Shown here piece by piece: positions 30,501 through 40,159 of a DNA stretch of 52,867 bases. The notes beneath the pieces are model-generated. The model had not been told where the DNA came from, did not search any database, and saw nothing but the letters and a program-made list of their open reading frames with translations. The position numbers and the translations under genes were made by a program. Source of the DNA: Chara braunii (taxonomy: Eukaryota > Streptophyta > Charophyceae > Charales > Characeae). Numbering within the stretch: the stretch's first letter is position 1; every line of letters starts with the position of its first letter. The DNA is taken from assembly GCA_003427395.1 (NCBI GenBank), contig BFEA01000417.1, positions 1,076,776 to 1,129,642 on the forward strand, read 5' to 3'.

Positions 30501-31690
30501 TTGTTTGTTTGTTTTCCTTTTCTTTTCCGTTTTCACGCGTCATTTTGTGGTTCCTTTTTTGTGCAGGTTTTCACGTGTCGTTTTGTGTTCCCTTTTTTTG
30601 TGCACGTTTTCTCGTATCACGAAAAAATGTTCATCAGTCGCTATATGTGCATCGCTATATGTGAATGTTCTGCTAGAAAATGGAAAGATACATTGTCATA
30701 TTTTTTGTTCTTCGTTCATTTGGTAAGTGGTGCAGCAAGGCCCCAGATCTCATGGTTGACTTCAGATCTACGACCCGGCCTCGTCAGGGTGATGTAGACG
30801 CCCAGCAAATGAGAACCTGATTGAAAAAACTGTTTGGTGCTATGTTTGCTGTAAGGGCCAGGCTGCCTTTTTTTTTTTTTTTTTTGTAAAGTCGCACATT
30901 TATTTGAACATACAAAGAGATCGGGGTCACGGACCCCACAACTCGACTCGGAATTACCCTGAGCCGTTATCGTGAGGATAGGTAGTGGCCTTGGTTGTGA
31001 TTTCCTGTTCGGTTGTGGTACCGGTTGTTGCCACTGAGCCTATTTTGTGTGTGATAGGCTGTGGATTGTCTGATGAGGCTTGGTACAAAGTGTGGATCGA
31101 GATCTGGAGAATTTTGAATTCGGACCTTTGTTTTTAGACGGATTCGCGTTTTGAGCCGCGTAGTTACCGGTTTTTTTCAGACTAGACCGCGACTTCTTGT
31201 TTCGGGAAGTGCGTAGGTTATCTTAGATCAGGATATAAGCATTTGGATGGAAGTCCTCTGTGACTTCGCAAGACCCTTGATGAGTTGTGGTTCGGTGGCC
31301 ACGCAAAATCGGTCGGGTCCTACGCCTGCGACTTTGTCGCACCGTGCTTCACGTCGTTTGATGAATCAGTCGCGTTCGGTTTTTTTCCATGCTTATCCTG
31401 TGTCCTTGGTCTTCTTCTTCTAGTCAAGTTTTGTTTCTTTCTTTCTTTTTTTCCTCTGCCTATGTTTATGATTGCTTTACTAGACCTTACCTATGCTTAT
31501 CTTATGTTTCTTCTCTTATCCTGTCTATGTTTATCCTATATTTCTTTTTTTTCTTATCATGCCTATGCTTATTCTATGTTTCTTTCTTTCTTTCTTTTTT
31601 TCCTATGCCTATGGTTATGGTTAAGGCAGTAACTAGCAACGAATGTAATATTAATATACTGGTCTGTTTTTTAGATGGTAGCACCTTTAA
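30501..31690. other. Intergenic; partial MITE and pyrimidine-rich tracts
   Basis: A partial CCACTACTCACC-family element lies at about 30660-30748 (GAATGTTCTGCTAGAAAATG ... GTGGTGCAGCAAGGCCCC). GTTTTCRCGTGTCRTTTTGT is tandemly repeated at 30526-30620. Poly-T at 30870-30886. From 31430 to 31620 the plus strand is a degenerate TATGCCTATG/TTTCTTTC repeat, which creates false hydrophobic frames. Confidence 0.4.
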
Positions 31691-32011
31691 CTATTTCCAA
31701 AGAGTAAGAAGATCCTTTCTTCCTATAGGTGGTAGGGATTGCTCTTCACGCCTTTGCAATACTATGTCCATCAGTTTCTTTTTACTTTTGTATCGAAGTA
31801 AGTTCACCCCTCGCTTAGTTGAGAAGAGATTCAAACCCACTGTCTTGAGCAACCTCTGTTCAATCCATCCTACTTCAAATGAATGGATTGTCATCTCATT
31901 GAGTATCCTTCCTCGTACCACTAATTTCACTTGTGGTTGGCAGTCCATAACTGTGTCATGTGGCCTCACCAACCCATCTTTCGTTGGACTTTGCACTTCC
32001 GTTAACGCCTG
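31691..32011 (-). pseudogene. Possible retropepsin-like (LTR retrotransposon) relic
   Basis: The minus-strand frame contains PQVKLVVRGRILNEMTIHSF, then EVGWIEQRLLKTVGLNLFST and KSKKKLMDIVLQ. The order resembles plant Ty3/gypsy aspartic proteases, where a V..G..L...TID.GS..N.I......LGL pattern leads to a second strand ending in K..GIV. The catalytic Asp-Ser/Thr-Gly would fall at HSF and is not conserved, so this is at best a dead copy. No reverse transcriptase or integrase motifs were found beside it. Identification by eye and tentative. Confidence 0.3.
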
Positions 32012-32364
32012 AGTAGCGTCTTCCAGGGAAGGAATCTATATTTTTTCTTTGAAGTAAGAAGTGGTAGTTGTTTCGGACCATACCTCCACAGAAAAGTCGC
32101 CCCCAATCTCAGGGCCTAGAAGGTTCCAATAAACATATGATACTTGTTTGCTTGGAACCTTCAACCATCCACAAGGAGCTCACTGTCCATACTGAATCTG
32201 CATCTAACTCTGTGGTAAGGCATTTTAAACATCTACGAGGTGTTCTTCTACTTTTATCATACATTGGATTTAATTACGTATTGAGGTTTTTGTTCTCCAG
32301 TCCCTCGAGTCCCTACAACAGAAAAAATTCCCACGATAAATAAAAGTTTGAAAAAATATTTCAT

Positions 32365-32830
32365 AAAAATAAATCCTTCATATTTATAAATTATCATTTC
32401 AATGTTCGTCCAATTTTAAAATTTCCAATTTAATTTGATAGGTTTTCGTCTAAATATGAGTTTTCCCTTCCAACTACATTTATATGTTCAAGATGGAATG
32501 AAAGTCTAGATGAGGTTATGAAATATTTTAATTAGACTTTTATTATACTACAAAAAATATCTTATAATTTATATTGGATTAACATATTTATGACTGAAAA
32601 TCCTTACTTAGAATGACAGTCCAATTAAAATATTTCATGAACTCATTCAGACTTTCATTTCATCTCTAGCATGCAGTTCAAATAAGAAAGGATACCCCAT
32701 TCTTGGAAGGAAAGTTTTCAAGTAAGACGAAAAAAATTAAAATTGGGATGATATTTTTTAAGATGGAATGAAATTTTAAAATTTAGAATGTAATTTTACT
32801 TTATAATGATTATTTAATTCTGAGGATTTT
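32365..32830. mobile_element. Long AT-rich fold-back element
   Basis: Roughly 230-bp arms around 32580-32600. Left phrases CAATTTTAAAATTTCCAATT, GGTTTTCGTCTAAATATGAG, GATGGAATGAAAGTCTAGAT and TATGAAATATTTTAATTAGA recur inverted on the right (TCCAATTAAAATATTTCATG, CAGACTTTCATTTCATCTC, CTTGGAAGGAAAGTTTTC, TTTTAAAATTTAGAATG). The arms are diverged with indels. No coding capacity. Confidence 0.6.
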
Positions 32831-32849
32831 TTTTTGGTATCCCAAAGGT

Positions 32850-33300
32850 CAGTTAGGCGAACTATACCCCGTTCAATTCATGGCTTCTTAAAATTCCCCG
32901 GAGATTCATGAGCCGAGAAGGGGAGTCCATCTAAGCCACAAAGGAGGGGGTTATCAAAAATAGGTTGCACAATGACTTCATCCATTGACTGTGGGTGGAT
33001 CAGATTAGAAGGCAAAACCTTTCACCAAACACTCAAAATGTCATTCCAAAATCGAGATTTTGGTTTTTTACGGTTGATTCAATGAAAATACAACACCATA
33101 CGTCATAAGGGTTTTTCAAATTTCATTCCTCACTTAATATGTACTCAACAAACGAAATCCATGTGTGTTTACGCTATGCTAACACCGCTTTCATAGGTCA
33201 TTTAGCCAATAGAGCAATATTATAACGCTTCGGGTCTAGGGTGCCCAAACCTCCCTCCTCACTTGAAAAAGTTGAGGCTTCCCATTACACTTTTGATAGA
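32850..33300 (-). pseudogene. LINE reverse-transcriptase C-terminal relic, plant type
   Basis: On the minus strand SSEEGGLGTLDPKRYNIALL followed by AK matches the end of plant LINE reverse transcriptases (EGGLG..D....N.ALL.KW). Further downstream in the same frame RKHTWISFV, LDFGMTF.VFGERF and QWMKSLCNLF correspond to the region between the polymerase domain and the zf-RVT segment. At least five in-frame stops show it is dead. Only the tail of ORF2 is present; the rest is truncated, as usual for 5'-truncated LINEs. Confidence 0.6.
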
Positions 33301-35039
33301 AAATATTTTTCCTCACCCGCTTCCGGTTTTCATAAAAATATAGAAGTCGCCCTTTTGTTCCTTTTACATGTCTCTTCCCCCATCAAATACACTTGGAAAG
33401 GGGACCACAGGACTGAGAACGCAGAAGATGTAAGTATCAAGGCCCAACCAAGCAACGACAAATGACGTGTATAGTCTCATTTTGAGATTCTCTAACAAAC
33501 ATTTTCATTCAATAATTGGTTTTGTAACTTCAGATTGTCTGATAATGAAACTTGAACCCCCAAGTATCAGTTTGATGTGTCCAAAGGTATATCTCGCATT
33601 CCCTAGTCTACTTGAAGTTGAAATTACACAGGTAGGAAATATATTGATTTGTTCAGATTTCTTGAAGCCTCAAATAATATACAATAATCATTTAATAATG
33701 TGCAAACTGTCAACATAGATTTTCTCTCATTCATTCAAGTGATGGTCAAGTCATCAGCCAAAGCCCTTCCGTTCCATTGATAGTTATTGAGTACCTCCAA
33801 TCCCGTAATCTACTCAGTATTTCTCAAGTTATCCAACAAGATTTTCAAGTGGTGCTTTGTTTCTCATAAACACTTTATGAGTCAAAAAAAAAAAAAAAAA
33901 AATCAGTTTATAGAGCGTTTACAAAAAACTTAGCATTATTGCAACATTGTGTTTACGGCAAGGCATTGGGTTAGGCGATACATCAACGATGTCAGTTTTC
34001 CACCACAGTTATCATCGGTTGACATTTTTTAGAACCACTAGGACTACGATTAAGTTCCGTCTGGAAAACGGTCTTCCGTATATCTTTATTGGCACCTTCG
34101 GATTAATGCATCCAGGACCGACAAGATTTCCAAGTTCCCCATCGCATACAATCTGCAAAAATCTACGGACTATAACACAATCATCCGACGTCAACAATAA
34201 GGATTAAGGGTGAATTGACACTTACCAGGCTGAAAAATTGCCTCGATCGCCCGACGGTCCCACCGTCTTACCCAGTTACGGTATAAGTCATAAGGGTCTG
34301 GCCAACCACAACAACTTGCAAAGTTTCCCAAGCTGCGCCTTTCAGGCCTCGTCCGCGTGCGTCACTCATCTCATATACGAACCTGTGCACACAAGGCACT
34401 AGGTTAAGGTCACATAGAGGTCGAGTCCTCCTCACGTCGTTTTGCCTCAGAACTGTCCAACCACAATTTAGGGTGACTGCTGTCACTCCTTTTCTCACTC
34501 GTCGTCATTTTGGTCAGTCGACTTTTCATCAGTCAGTCAATCCTGTGTGTCTGTCCACCTCCGCTAAGTCACCCTCCATACCACTGCCAACTCCAACCCA
34601 TCATGAACCCCTCTTTCTGTAGAACCATAACCATTTTAGCAAATGTCTGTTTAGCTCGATCCGTAAGAAAAAAAAGTGGTTACGTCCCGTCCAAGTTTGA
34701 CCATTGAACTTCAGTGTTCGGACTAATTCCAATTTTCCTCTCGTCGAATAGTTGTCTATAGTGACACGTCGAATGACTAGATGATTCAATCATTATCACC
34801 TTGTTGAAAATCAAACGGTACTACACAAGCTGCTAAGTAAATAGTCATTACTGTCAAGAAGAAGCAAATGAAAATTATAATATAAATAATCCTTCGACCT
34901 TAAATATCAAATAAGAGAGACATGTGCTTCCCATTGCGCCTTTGGTTCCATTCTGACGATAAATTAAACGCGAAGTCACGGTGTTTGCTCGAGTACAAAT
35001 GCGGATATTGCCTCTAACAAGTTTATTAAGAGTTTGAGC
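33301..35039. other. Intergenic, no gene recognised
   Basis: Frames at 33947-34207 (plus) and 34268-34498 (minus) are open but unrecognised. Poly-A at 33885-33902. The block 34240-34600 is GC-richer than its surroundings and could be a piece of a retrotransposon terminal or leader region; evidence is weak. The last 70 bases before 35040 may extend the mitochondrial rRNA fragment. Confidence 0.3.
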
Positions 35040-35205
35040 GCCCACTTCGTTCGCTTGCAGAGTCTTGTGCTTTTAATAAAGTCCCTACTCCCTGTTATGT
35101 GCAACGTTTGTATATTCTTATAAAAAAAAACACTCCTTCTCCCGAAGTTACGGAGTCATTTTGCCGAGTTCCTTCAACATGGTTATCTCAAACGCCTTTC
35201 AATTG
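35040..35205 (-). pseudogene. Mitochondrial LSU rRNA fragment (NUMT-like)
   Basis: The plus strand is the complement of a plant-type mitochondrial 26S rRNA segment: CTTCTCCCGAAGTTACGGAG, TCATTTTGCCGAGTTCCTTC, AACATGGTTATCTCAAACGC, and before it AGAGTCTTGTGCTTTTAATAAA. The AGTTACGG..TTTTGCCGAGTTCCTT core is conserved in bacterial-type 23S rRNA; the AACATGGTT variant is the one I associate with plant mitochondria rather than plastids. The match stops abruptly near 35205, so it is a fragment. Confidence 0.7.
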
Positions 35206-35366
35206 GTTAAAAAACCTTCAATCTATTTATGATTTATATAACTTCGACTTTTTTTTTTTTTTTTTTTTGAATTATTTGATTATTTTGTAGAAACAAATAG
35301 CAGCATTGAAATTCAAACATAATTATTGTTATTTTGTTGTTAAGTCAACAAAATAGTCCATTTTTC

Positions 35367-35566
35367 TTACTTAAATTGCATTGTTCCCAACTTGGGGGTT
35401 GTTTTCAATCCACCTTTGACTGGTTTTCTCCAAGGAGAAATTGACCTTCGGCCTCCTTTTATACGTCATTCTCCTCCTCCATAAGGATGGTCTATAGGAT
35501 TCATAGCAATACCACAAATAACGGGTCGTCTTCCTAATCATCTACTTTGATCTGCTTTCCTAAAAT
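35367..35566 (-). pseudogene. Mitochondrial-type ribosomal protein L2 C-terminus (NUMT-like)
   Basis: The minus strand encodes KADQSR, stop, LGRRPVICGIAMNPIDHPYG then GGE, stop, RIKGGRRSISPWRKPVKGGL ending KTTPKLGTMQFK and a stop. The GIAMNP.DHP.GGGE signature is diagnostic of L2, and GG.RS.SPW.KP.KGG is the mitochondrial rather than plastid version. Two in-frame TGA codons (at a Trp and a Gly position) mark decay. It lies 160 bases from the LSU rRNA fragment on the same strand, with a T-tract between. Probably a mitochondrial DNA insertion in the nucleus. Confidence 0.75.
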
Positions 35567-35639
35567 TTGAAAAAGAAAAGGTTTAGCTAATAAAAAAATT
35601 ATGTTACTAGTTATCCGATGGGAGGATGTCTTGGTTTGA

Positions 35640-35822
35640 TAGTCAGGGGGGTCCCGGACGGTTGAGGCCGAACAACTCCATTTTCATCAGTTTAAAGCAC
35701 GAAAAAAAAATAAAAACAAATTAGGGGTGTTTTTAATTTTAATTTTTATTTTATATTTGATAAAATTTTTGATGTGATCTCCAGGTAAAAGTTGCTCTTA
35801 TTTTTTTTTTGATTTTTTTTTT

Positions 35823-35866
<44 letters not shown>

Positions 35867-35960
35867 TCACAAACAGATTGCCCCAGAAGGATGTCCAACG
35901 GAACAACCCTGAACGGTTAGGGGGATCCCGGATGTCCGACCCGATAACCTAGTAAAAAAA
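35640..35960. repeat. TA microsatellite with flanking GGGGGRTCCCGGA repeats
   Basis: (TA)n at 35825-35864 is followed by CGTCACAAACAGATTGCCCC, which resembles the ATCGTCAAATAGAACTGCCC start of the hammerhead units, also placed at the end of (TA)n. GGGGGGTCCCGGACGGTTGA (35646) and GGTTAGGGGGATCCCGGATG (35915) are related phrases on either side. No CTGATGA core was found here. Confidence 0.45.
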
Positions 35961-36283
35961 TAAATTCTTATGAAAAACAATAACAAGTCAATAAAGTGAA
36001 AACAAAATAAATAAAAATTCATAAAAAATTAATCTCCTCAATAATCATTTCAACATCGAATTCACACAAGTGATCTTCAAAACGGGAGAGATGGTCGCCC
36101 ATCACATGGATCTCCAACTCAAGTTGCCTTATTATTCTATAAATAAATAAACCACAGTGACCTTCGCGCCTTTATTTGACTCATGCTAACCTGTGCGTGT
36201 TATTTTTTATTTATAAGCTCATCGAGAATGAGTTTAGTCAATTCTCATATATGGGCGTGTGAACACTTATAGAAAAACTGACT

Positions 36284-37376
36284 CATGAGAGTGAGAATGG
36301 GGTTATGAGTGGGAGACTGAAAATACGCAGCGGGAGTACTGATGCAGTTGTGGGATTCAAGGCGAAAATTATTTGAATGGATTCGCCAGCTACGATTGAG
36401 GGGAGATTAGTAGATTAAGAAAAGCGTGTTATAAAAGTTGTAAGTTCACTAATGAGATGTTCGCCGTATGTGGAAAAATCGGTATGTGTCCTGACATTGG
36501 AGGGGAAATAGGTGTGGAGGAAAGAGTCTTATAGTGGGAGTTCTGCAGAGGTAGGGGTGAGATAAAAATGGAAAATATATATTGAACCACCAGTACTTCC
36601 TAAAGTCGTGCTTGTATACAAACCACAATTTTAAAAAACCTACGTTTTACTACAGGAGCGTTCAAATTCATCTGACTATAAACGTTTCTACTCTGTTTTT
36701 TTCTGTGGTCGGTAGATGAGCCAAGTACTGGTGGTTTAACAAAGAAACTTCTGGTGTCGAAGTGTGAGTGGCTTGAGAAGCGGGTGGATGAGAAAAGGCA
36801 TTTGAGCGATCTCCACATGGGTACCAACCTTGAGTTAGTTTTGTTGTTTTAGAAGCAATTTCTTGAAACACACCGCTCATGACAGTGATATTGTAGGTTG
36901 AAACTGTAGCAGGATTTGAACGTGCGACCATTAGGTTAAAAACCCAATGCTCTACCAACTAAGCTATACACCCAGAATCCAGATAGGCTCAGTAGGATTT
37001 GAACCATAGGTTTTCTAAAATTGTGGCTTATATACAAGCACGACTTTAGGAAGGACTTGTGGTTCAATATATATTCTCTATCTTCATCCCACCATTCCCC
37101 TACCTCTGCAGAACCCCCACTATATGACTCTTTCCTCCTCACCTACTTCCCCTCCAATATCAACACACAAATCGAATTTTCCGCCGCACAAGGCGAACGT
37201 CTCATTAGTGAACTTACAACTTTTATAACACGCCTTTCTAAATATACTAATCTTCCCTCAATCGTAGATGGCAAATTCATTCAAAGAATCTTCGTTTTGG
37301 ATCCCACAATTGCATCCCTACTCCCGCTGCATATTTTTAGCCTCCCACTTATAACCCCATCTTCACTCTCAGGTCT
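36284..37376. mobile_element. 1.1-kb fold-back element enclosing a tRNA-Lys-like sequence
   Basis: Left arm 36284-36625 and right arm 37012-37376 are inverted copies at roughly 85-90 percent by eye. Paired phrases: GTGAACTTACAACTTTTATA on the right against its complement at about 36440 on the left; CCTACCTCTGCAGAA(C/T) on the right against TTCTGCAGAGGTAGG at 36541; ACAAGCACGACTTTAGGAAG against CTTCCTAAAGTCGTGCTTGT. The inner ends carry the GTACTGGTGG-family sequence, also at 13082. The spacer (36626-37011) contains a mitochondrial-like tRNA. Frames on the arms (37021-37428 and others) are not recognised. Confidence 0.7.
36901..36973 (-). tRNA. tRNA-Lys(UUU)-like, mitochondrial type, probably a relic
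   Basis: Read on the minus strand: GGGTGTA acceptor strand, TAGCTTAGTTGGTAGAGC D arm, anticodon stem TTGGG/CCTAA with loop TTTTTAA (anticodon UUU), GGTC, T arm GCACG-TTCAAAT-CCTGC (one C-C mismatch), then TACAGTT. The last three bases of the acceptor do not pair well with GGG (TACACCC expected), so it is probably inactive. The sequence is very close to plant mitochondrial trnK. Immediately upstream GGTTCAAATCCTACTGAGCC may be the 3' half of another tRNA. Confidence 0.65.
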
Positions 37377-38444
37377 TAAGGCTTACTTCATAGAAAAACG
37401 TTACTCAATAGTCTATTGGAATACGTGAAAAGCGTCTCATTCTGTACCTTTAAGCATGAAACCCGCTCCTTCCTCTTCAAGTTTTTTCGCGTGAGCAAGC
37501 TATGAAACTTCTTTCTCACTCATTTTACTCTAACCTCTTAATCTCTCTTATATTCGTTCGAACTCGCATGAGGGAAGTCTGACCATCTACAAGGAGCAGC
37601 ATGCACATGATCTACGCATCCCTTTCTATTAATTTTCCTTATTTGGCGCCAATGCGAAGGAATCTTCATCCAAGTTATGGGTAAACAGTGGACTGTAAAG
37701 TCGGGTGGAGAACCTTCTCTCCCTTGGATCACTCTATGTGTTTGTCTCTCCCGTCACCTTCTTTCTCAAGGTTTCTTTCATGTAGTTGATCGAGGAAGAC
37801 TTCAACCACTTTTATCTGCATGCTCTCATCACCTCCGGGTCAGACCCTTGGTTCCGGCTCCTCACAGAGAAGACATGAGGCACAGATCCGTAGTACTTTC
37901 TGACTCCATAGCATCCAAAAGACCCTGATACCAGTCGCAACCAACATTTCCTCGATTCATCTTCAAGCTCAAGAAGGGCGCTCATATCTCCACTTCCCTC
38001 GACTCTGGTGATAAAGATGTCACCCAGGAAGAATGTTGACGTTTTTTTCTCAAGGAATAGGCAACCTCGTCGAGAAGGTCGATTTTTGTGAAGCTTCTCA
38101 TAGTTCCTACTATTGCAACCAATCCCTCGCTATCATGATGCCCCCCTTACCCTACCCTTAATACTTCCAAGACCCCATGATCTGGGAGGAAGTCATGTTG
38201 TCGAGCGCAGTGGCTTCCGCCTTTCTCACAAAGAGCGAGAGCCCTTTCGACCATGTCACGCAAGAGTAAACAAAACGAAATTGAGACAACTTGGGGGCAT
38301 TGCAAAATAACTCTACGAACTGCTGAGACGGACGGTTGCATCGCCCCTTCGCCGCTCTAGCCGAGTGCGCCAACCGTACTTCCCGCGGTCCCATACGACA
38401 TGATATGCTCCCACGGGGCATAACTTACCTTCCCTAAGGGGTTG
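37377..38444. other. Intergenic, no gene recognised
   Basis: Pyrimidine-biased on the plus strand. Several 60-90 codon frames on both strands, none with known motifs. The segment 38200-38400 is GC-richer and has an uninterrupted minus frame (38158-38421) of unknown nature. Confidence 0.3.
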
Positions 38445-38840
38445 TTACCACCCTTCAGGCCACCCTTCACCACTTCAGGATGCAGCCTGCCTAAACAGGT
38501 GGTTTTCAGGGTCTTCGGACCTTTCACCACTTCAGGACCATTCATGTTCGAAAATCCTGAATGCTCCTGAAGTGGTGAAAACTCCGAAGACCCTGAAAAC
38601 CACATGTTTTGGCAGACTGCATCCTCAAGTGGTGAAGGGTGGTTTTTATGGTCTTCGGACCTTTCACCACTTCAGGACCATTCATGATTTTCAGACTGCC
38701 CAAAACTCTCACTTGACCACTTCAGAACACCCTTCACCACTTCAGGATTCGGCCTGCCTAAACATGTGGTTTTCAGAGTCTTCGGACCTTTCACCACTTT
38801 AGGACCGTTCTGGATTTTCTGACAGCCAAAAACTCTCACT
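38445..38840. repeat. Palindromic and direct repeats of the CACTTCAGGA motif
   Basis: About ten occurrences of CCACTTCAGG or its complement. 38457-38547 and 38550-38642 form an imperfect palindrome (CTGCCTAAACAGGTGGTTTT, GGGTCTTCGGACCTTTCACC, and their complements in reverse order), and 38640-38830 repeats the left arm in direct orientation (GTCTTCGGACCTTTCACCAC three times). A nested fold-back repeat cluster; no coding call. Confidence 0.7.
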
Positions 38841-39929
38841 TCATAATTTCATTCCTGAATTTTCAGCTACCCGATAACCGTTTGTGCGGGCGCACTGCCT
38901 GCCAACCACGATTTGCTGTGAGAGGTTTGAGTGTGAGCATGCCCCTTGGGACGTGAAGGATGGTGGTCTATGCCTGGGCGCAGGAGGACGAGCGCACCAG
39001 GGTGGGAGCCTAAAGTTGTGGCAGTTTCTCTCAGAGAACCCTCTCCAGGATTCATCGTCCTGGTTGCTGCCTTGAGGCTGTGCTGCTCGTAATCACGGGC
39101 GTGGAAGGGCGGTGAATCTGGGTACAGAAACGCGCTAGGTATATTTAGCGAAGCAGTTGCTACGACTCAGAGAAGCTATGGTGGGAGTAGCATACCGAAG
39201 AAAGTTGATAGTTCTCCCGATTCTTAGCAGAATCAGGTGCGGAGAGATGCTACGTAGGGGTTTCTGATGCCTGCGAATTGAATGGCAGGGTTAGTTTTGA
39301 CAATAGATTAATAGATAGAGAGGTACAACAAAAAGTTAGTGCGCGGAGGATATGGAGGAAGAGAGGGAGAAGAGGAAACAAATGTATTTTGCTCGTTTTT
39401 TAGCGGAATCTGACAAGGGAAGATTCGTAATAGGAGTTTGGGGGACGGGCGACCTCAAATCCGAGGTTTATTTTAATGGTAGATTAGTGAAAGAGAGGTC
39501 AGTAAAGGAAAGAGCAGCGTGGGAACAGTCGGAGGGAGTGGATATGGCAGGGTTGAAAAACGTGTCATTCACTCGATTCTTGCCGGAATCGAGTGAACTA
39601 AGACTTTAGATTGGGGTTTTCAGCCATCGCGAGTGCGATGGCGATGTTAGATTTAACAATGAAGGGTTAATTTTGGAAGTGTAGGTTGGAGCTACACATT
39701 GGAAAGGAAGTTAAAAAAGGGGGATGACTTTTTCCCGCTTCTATGGAATGATTCATTCGTATTATTTTTATTTAGGGTTTATTTTCTTTCGTTTGTTTTC
39801 TTTCTCTTCTTTTTGACATATTTGTTGGAGTAGTAGAGGGGCCTGCTGCCGTGTACGTTTTCGTCATTAAGTAGTGGTCGCCACCACCGCACTCACCTCC
39901 GTTTTCTTTCACTCAACTCCCGTCGAACC
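38841..39929. other. Intergenic with short diverged repeats
   Basis: GATTCTTAGCAGAATC (39219), TTTTTTAGCGGAATCTGAC (39398) and GATTCTTGCCGGAATCGAG (39575) are diverged copies of one small palindromic unit, spaced about 180 bp, each followed by related G-rich text. A plus frame 39352-39609 spans two of them and has the appearance KRKQMYFARFLAES / NVSFTRFLPESSE, so the unit may derive from a coding repeat. Not recognised. Confidence 0.35.
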
Positions 39930-40159
39930 ATGAAAATCGCCTTCATCTATAGGTGCCCTCCTTCGGGCGGTGATCATTCCGGCATTCCTCTGCTTTGTTG
40001 AGGCTTGGTGTTCCTATTGATAGTGGTGATGAACTACATGACGACATTCCTCGTGACTTTTGTGCTTGTATAGATGGTCACCTCCCCTGTGCTAATGCAT
40101 CTTCCCGGATCTCAACGAGAGATTCATTCACAACTATGCATGTGAGTGAGAAAACGTAG
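39930..40159 (+). pseudogene. Frame-broken short gene fragment, unknown
   Basis: ATG at 39930 in CGAACCATGA begins MKIAFIYRCPPSGGDHSGIP then LLC and stop; shifting one frame gives a clean continuation LRLGVPIDSGDELHDDIPRD, FCACIDGHLPCANASSRIST and RDSFTTMHVSEKT up to 40159. The start MKIAFIYRCPPSGG is reminiscent of glycosyltransferase N-termini, but no catalytic region follows. A single-base frameshift is the simplest explanation. Family uncertain. Confidence 0.35.

Noticed and set aside
31285-31632. Hydrophobic frames that look like membrane proteins
   Set aside because: Derived from a degenerate TTTCTT/TATGCCTATG pyrimidine repeat.
35040-35566. Plastid origin for the rRNA and L2 fragments
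   Set aside because: The AACATGGTT rRNA variant and the GG.RS.SPW.KP.KGG L2 ending are the mitochondrial forms as I know them; plastid L2 ends differently.
36668-37142. Minus-strand frames with VYSLVGRALGF-type peptides
   Set aside because: A typical artefact of translating through a tRNA sequence.
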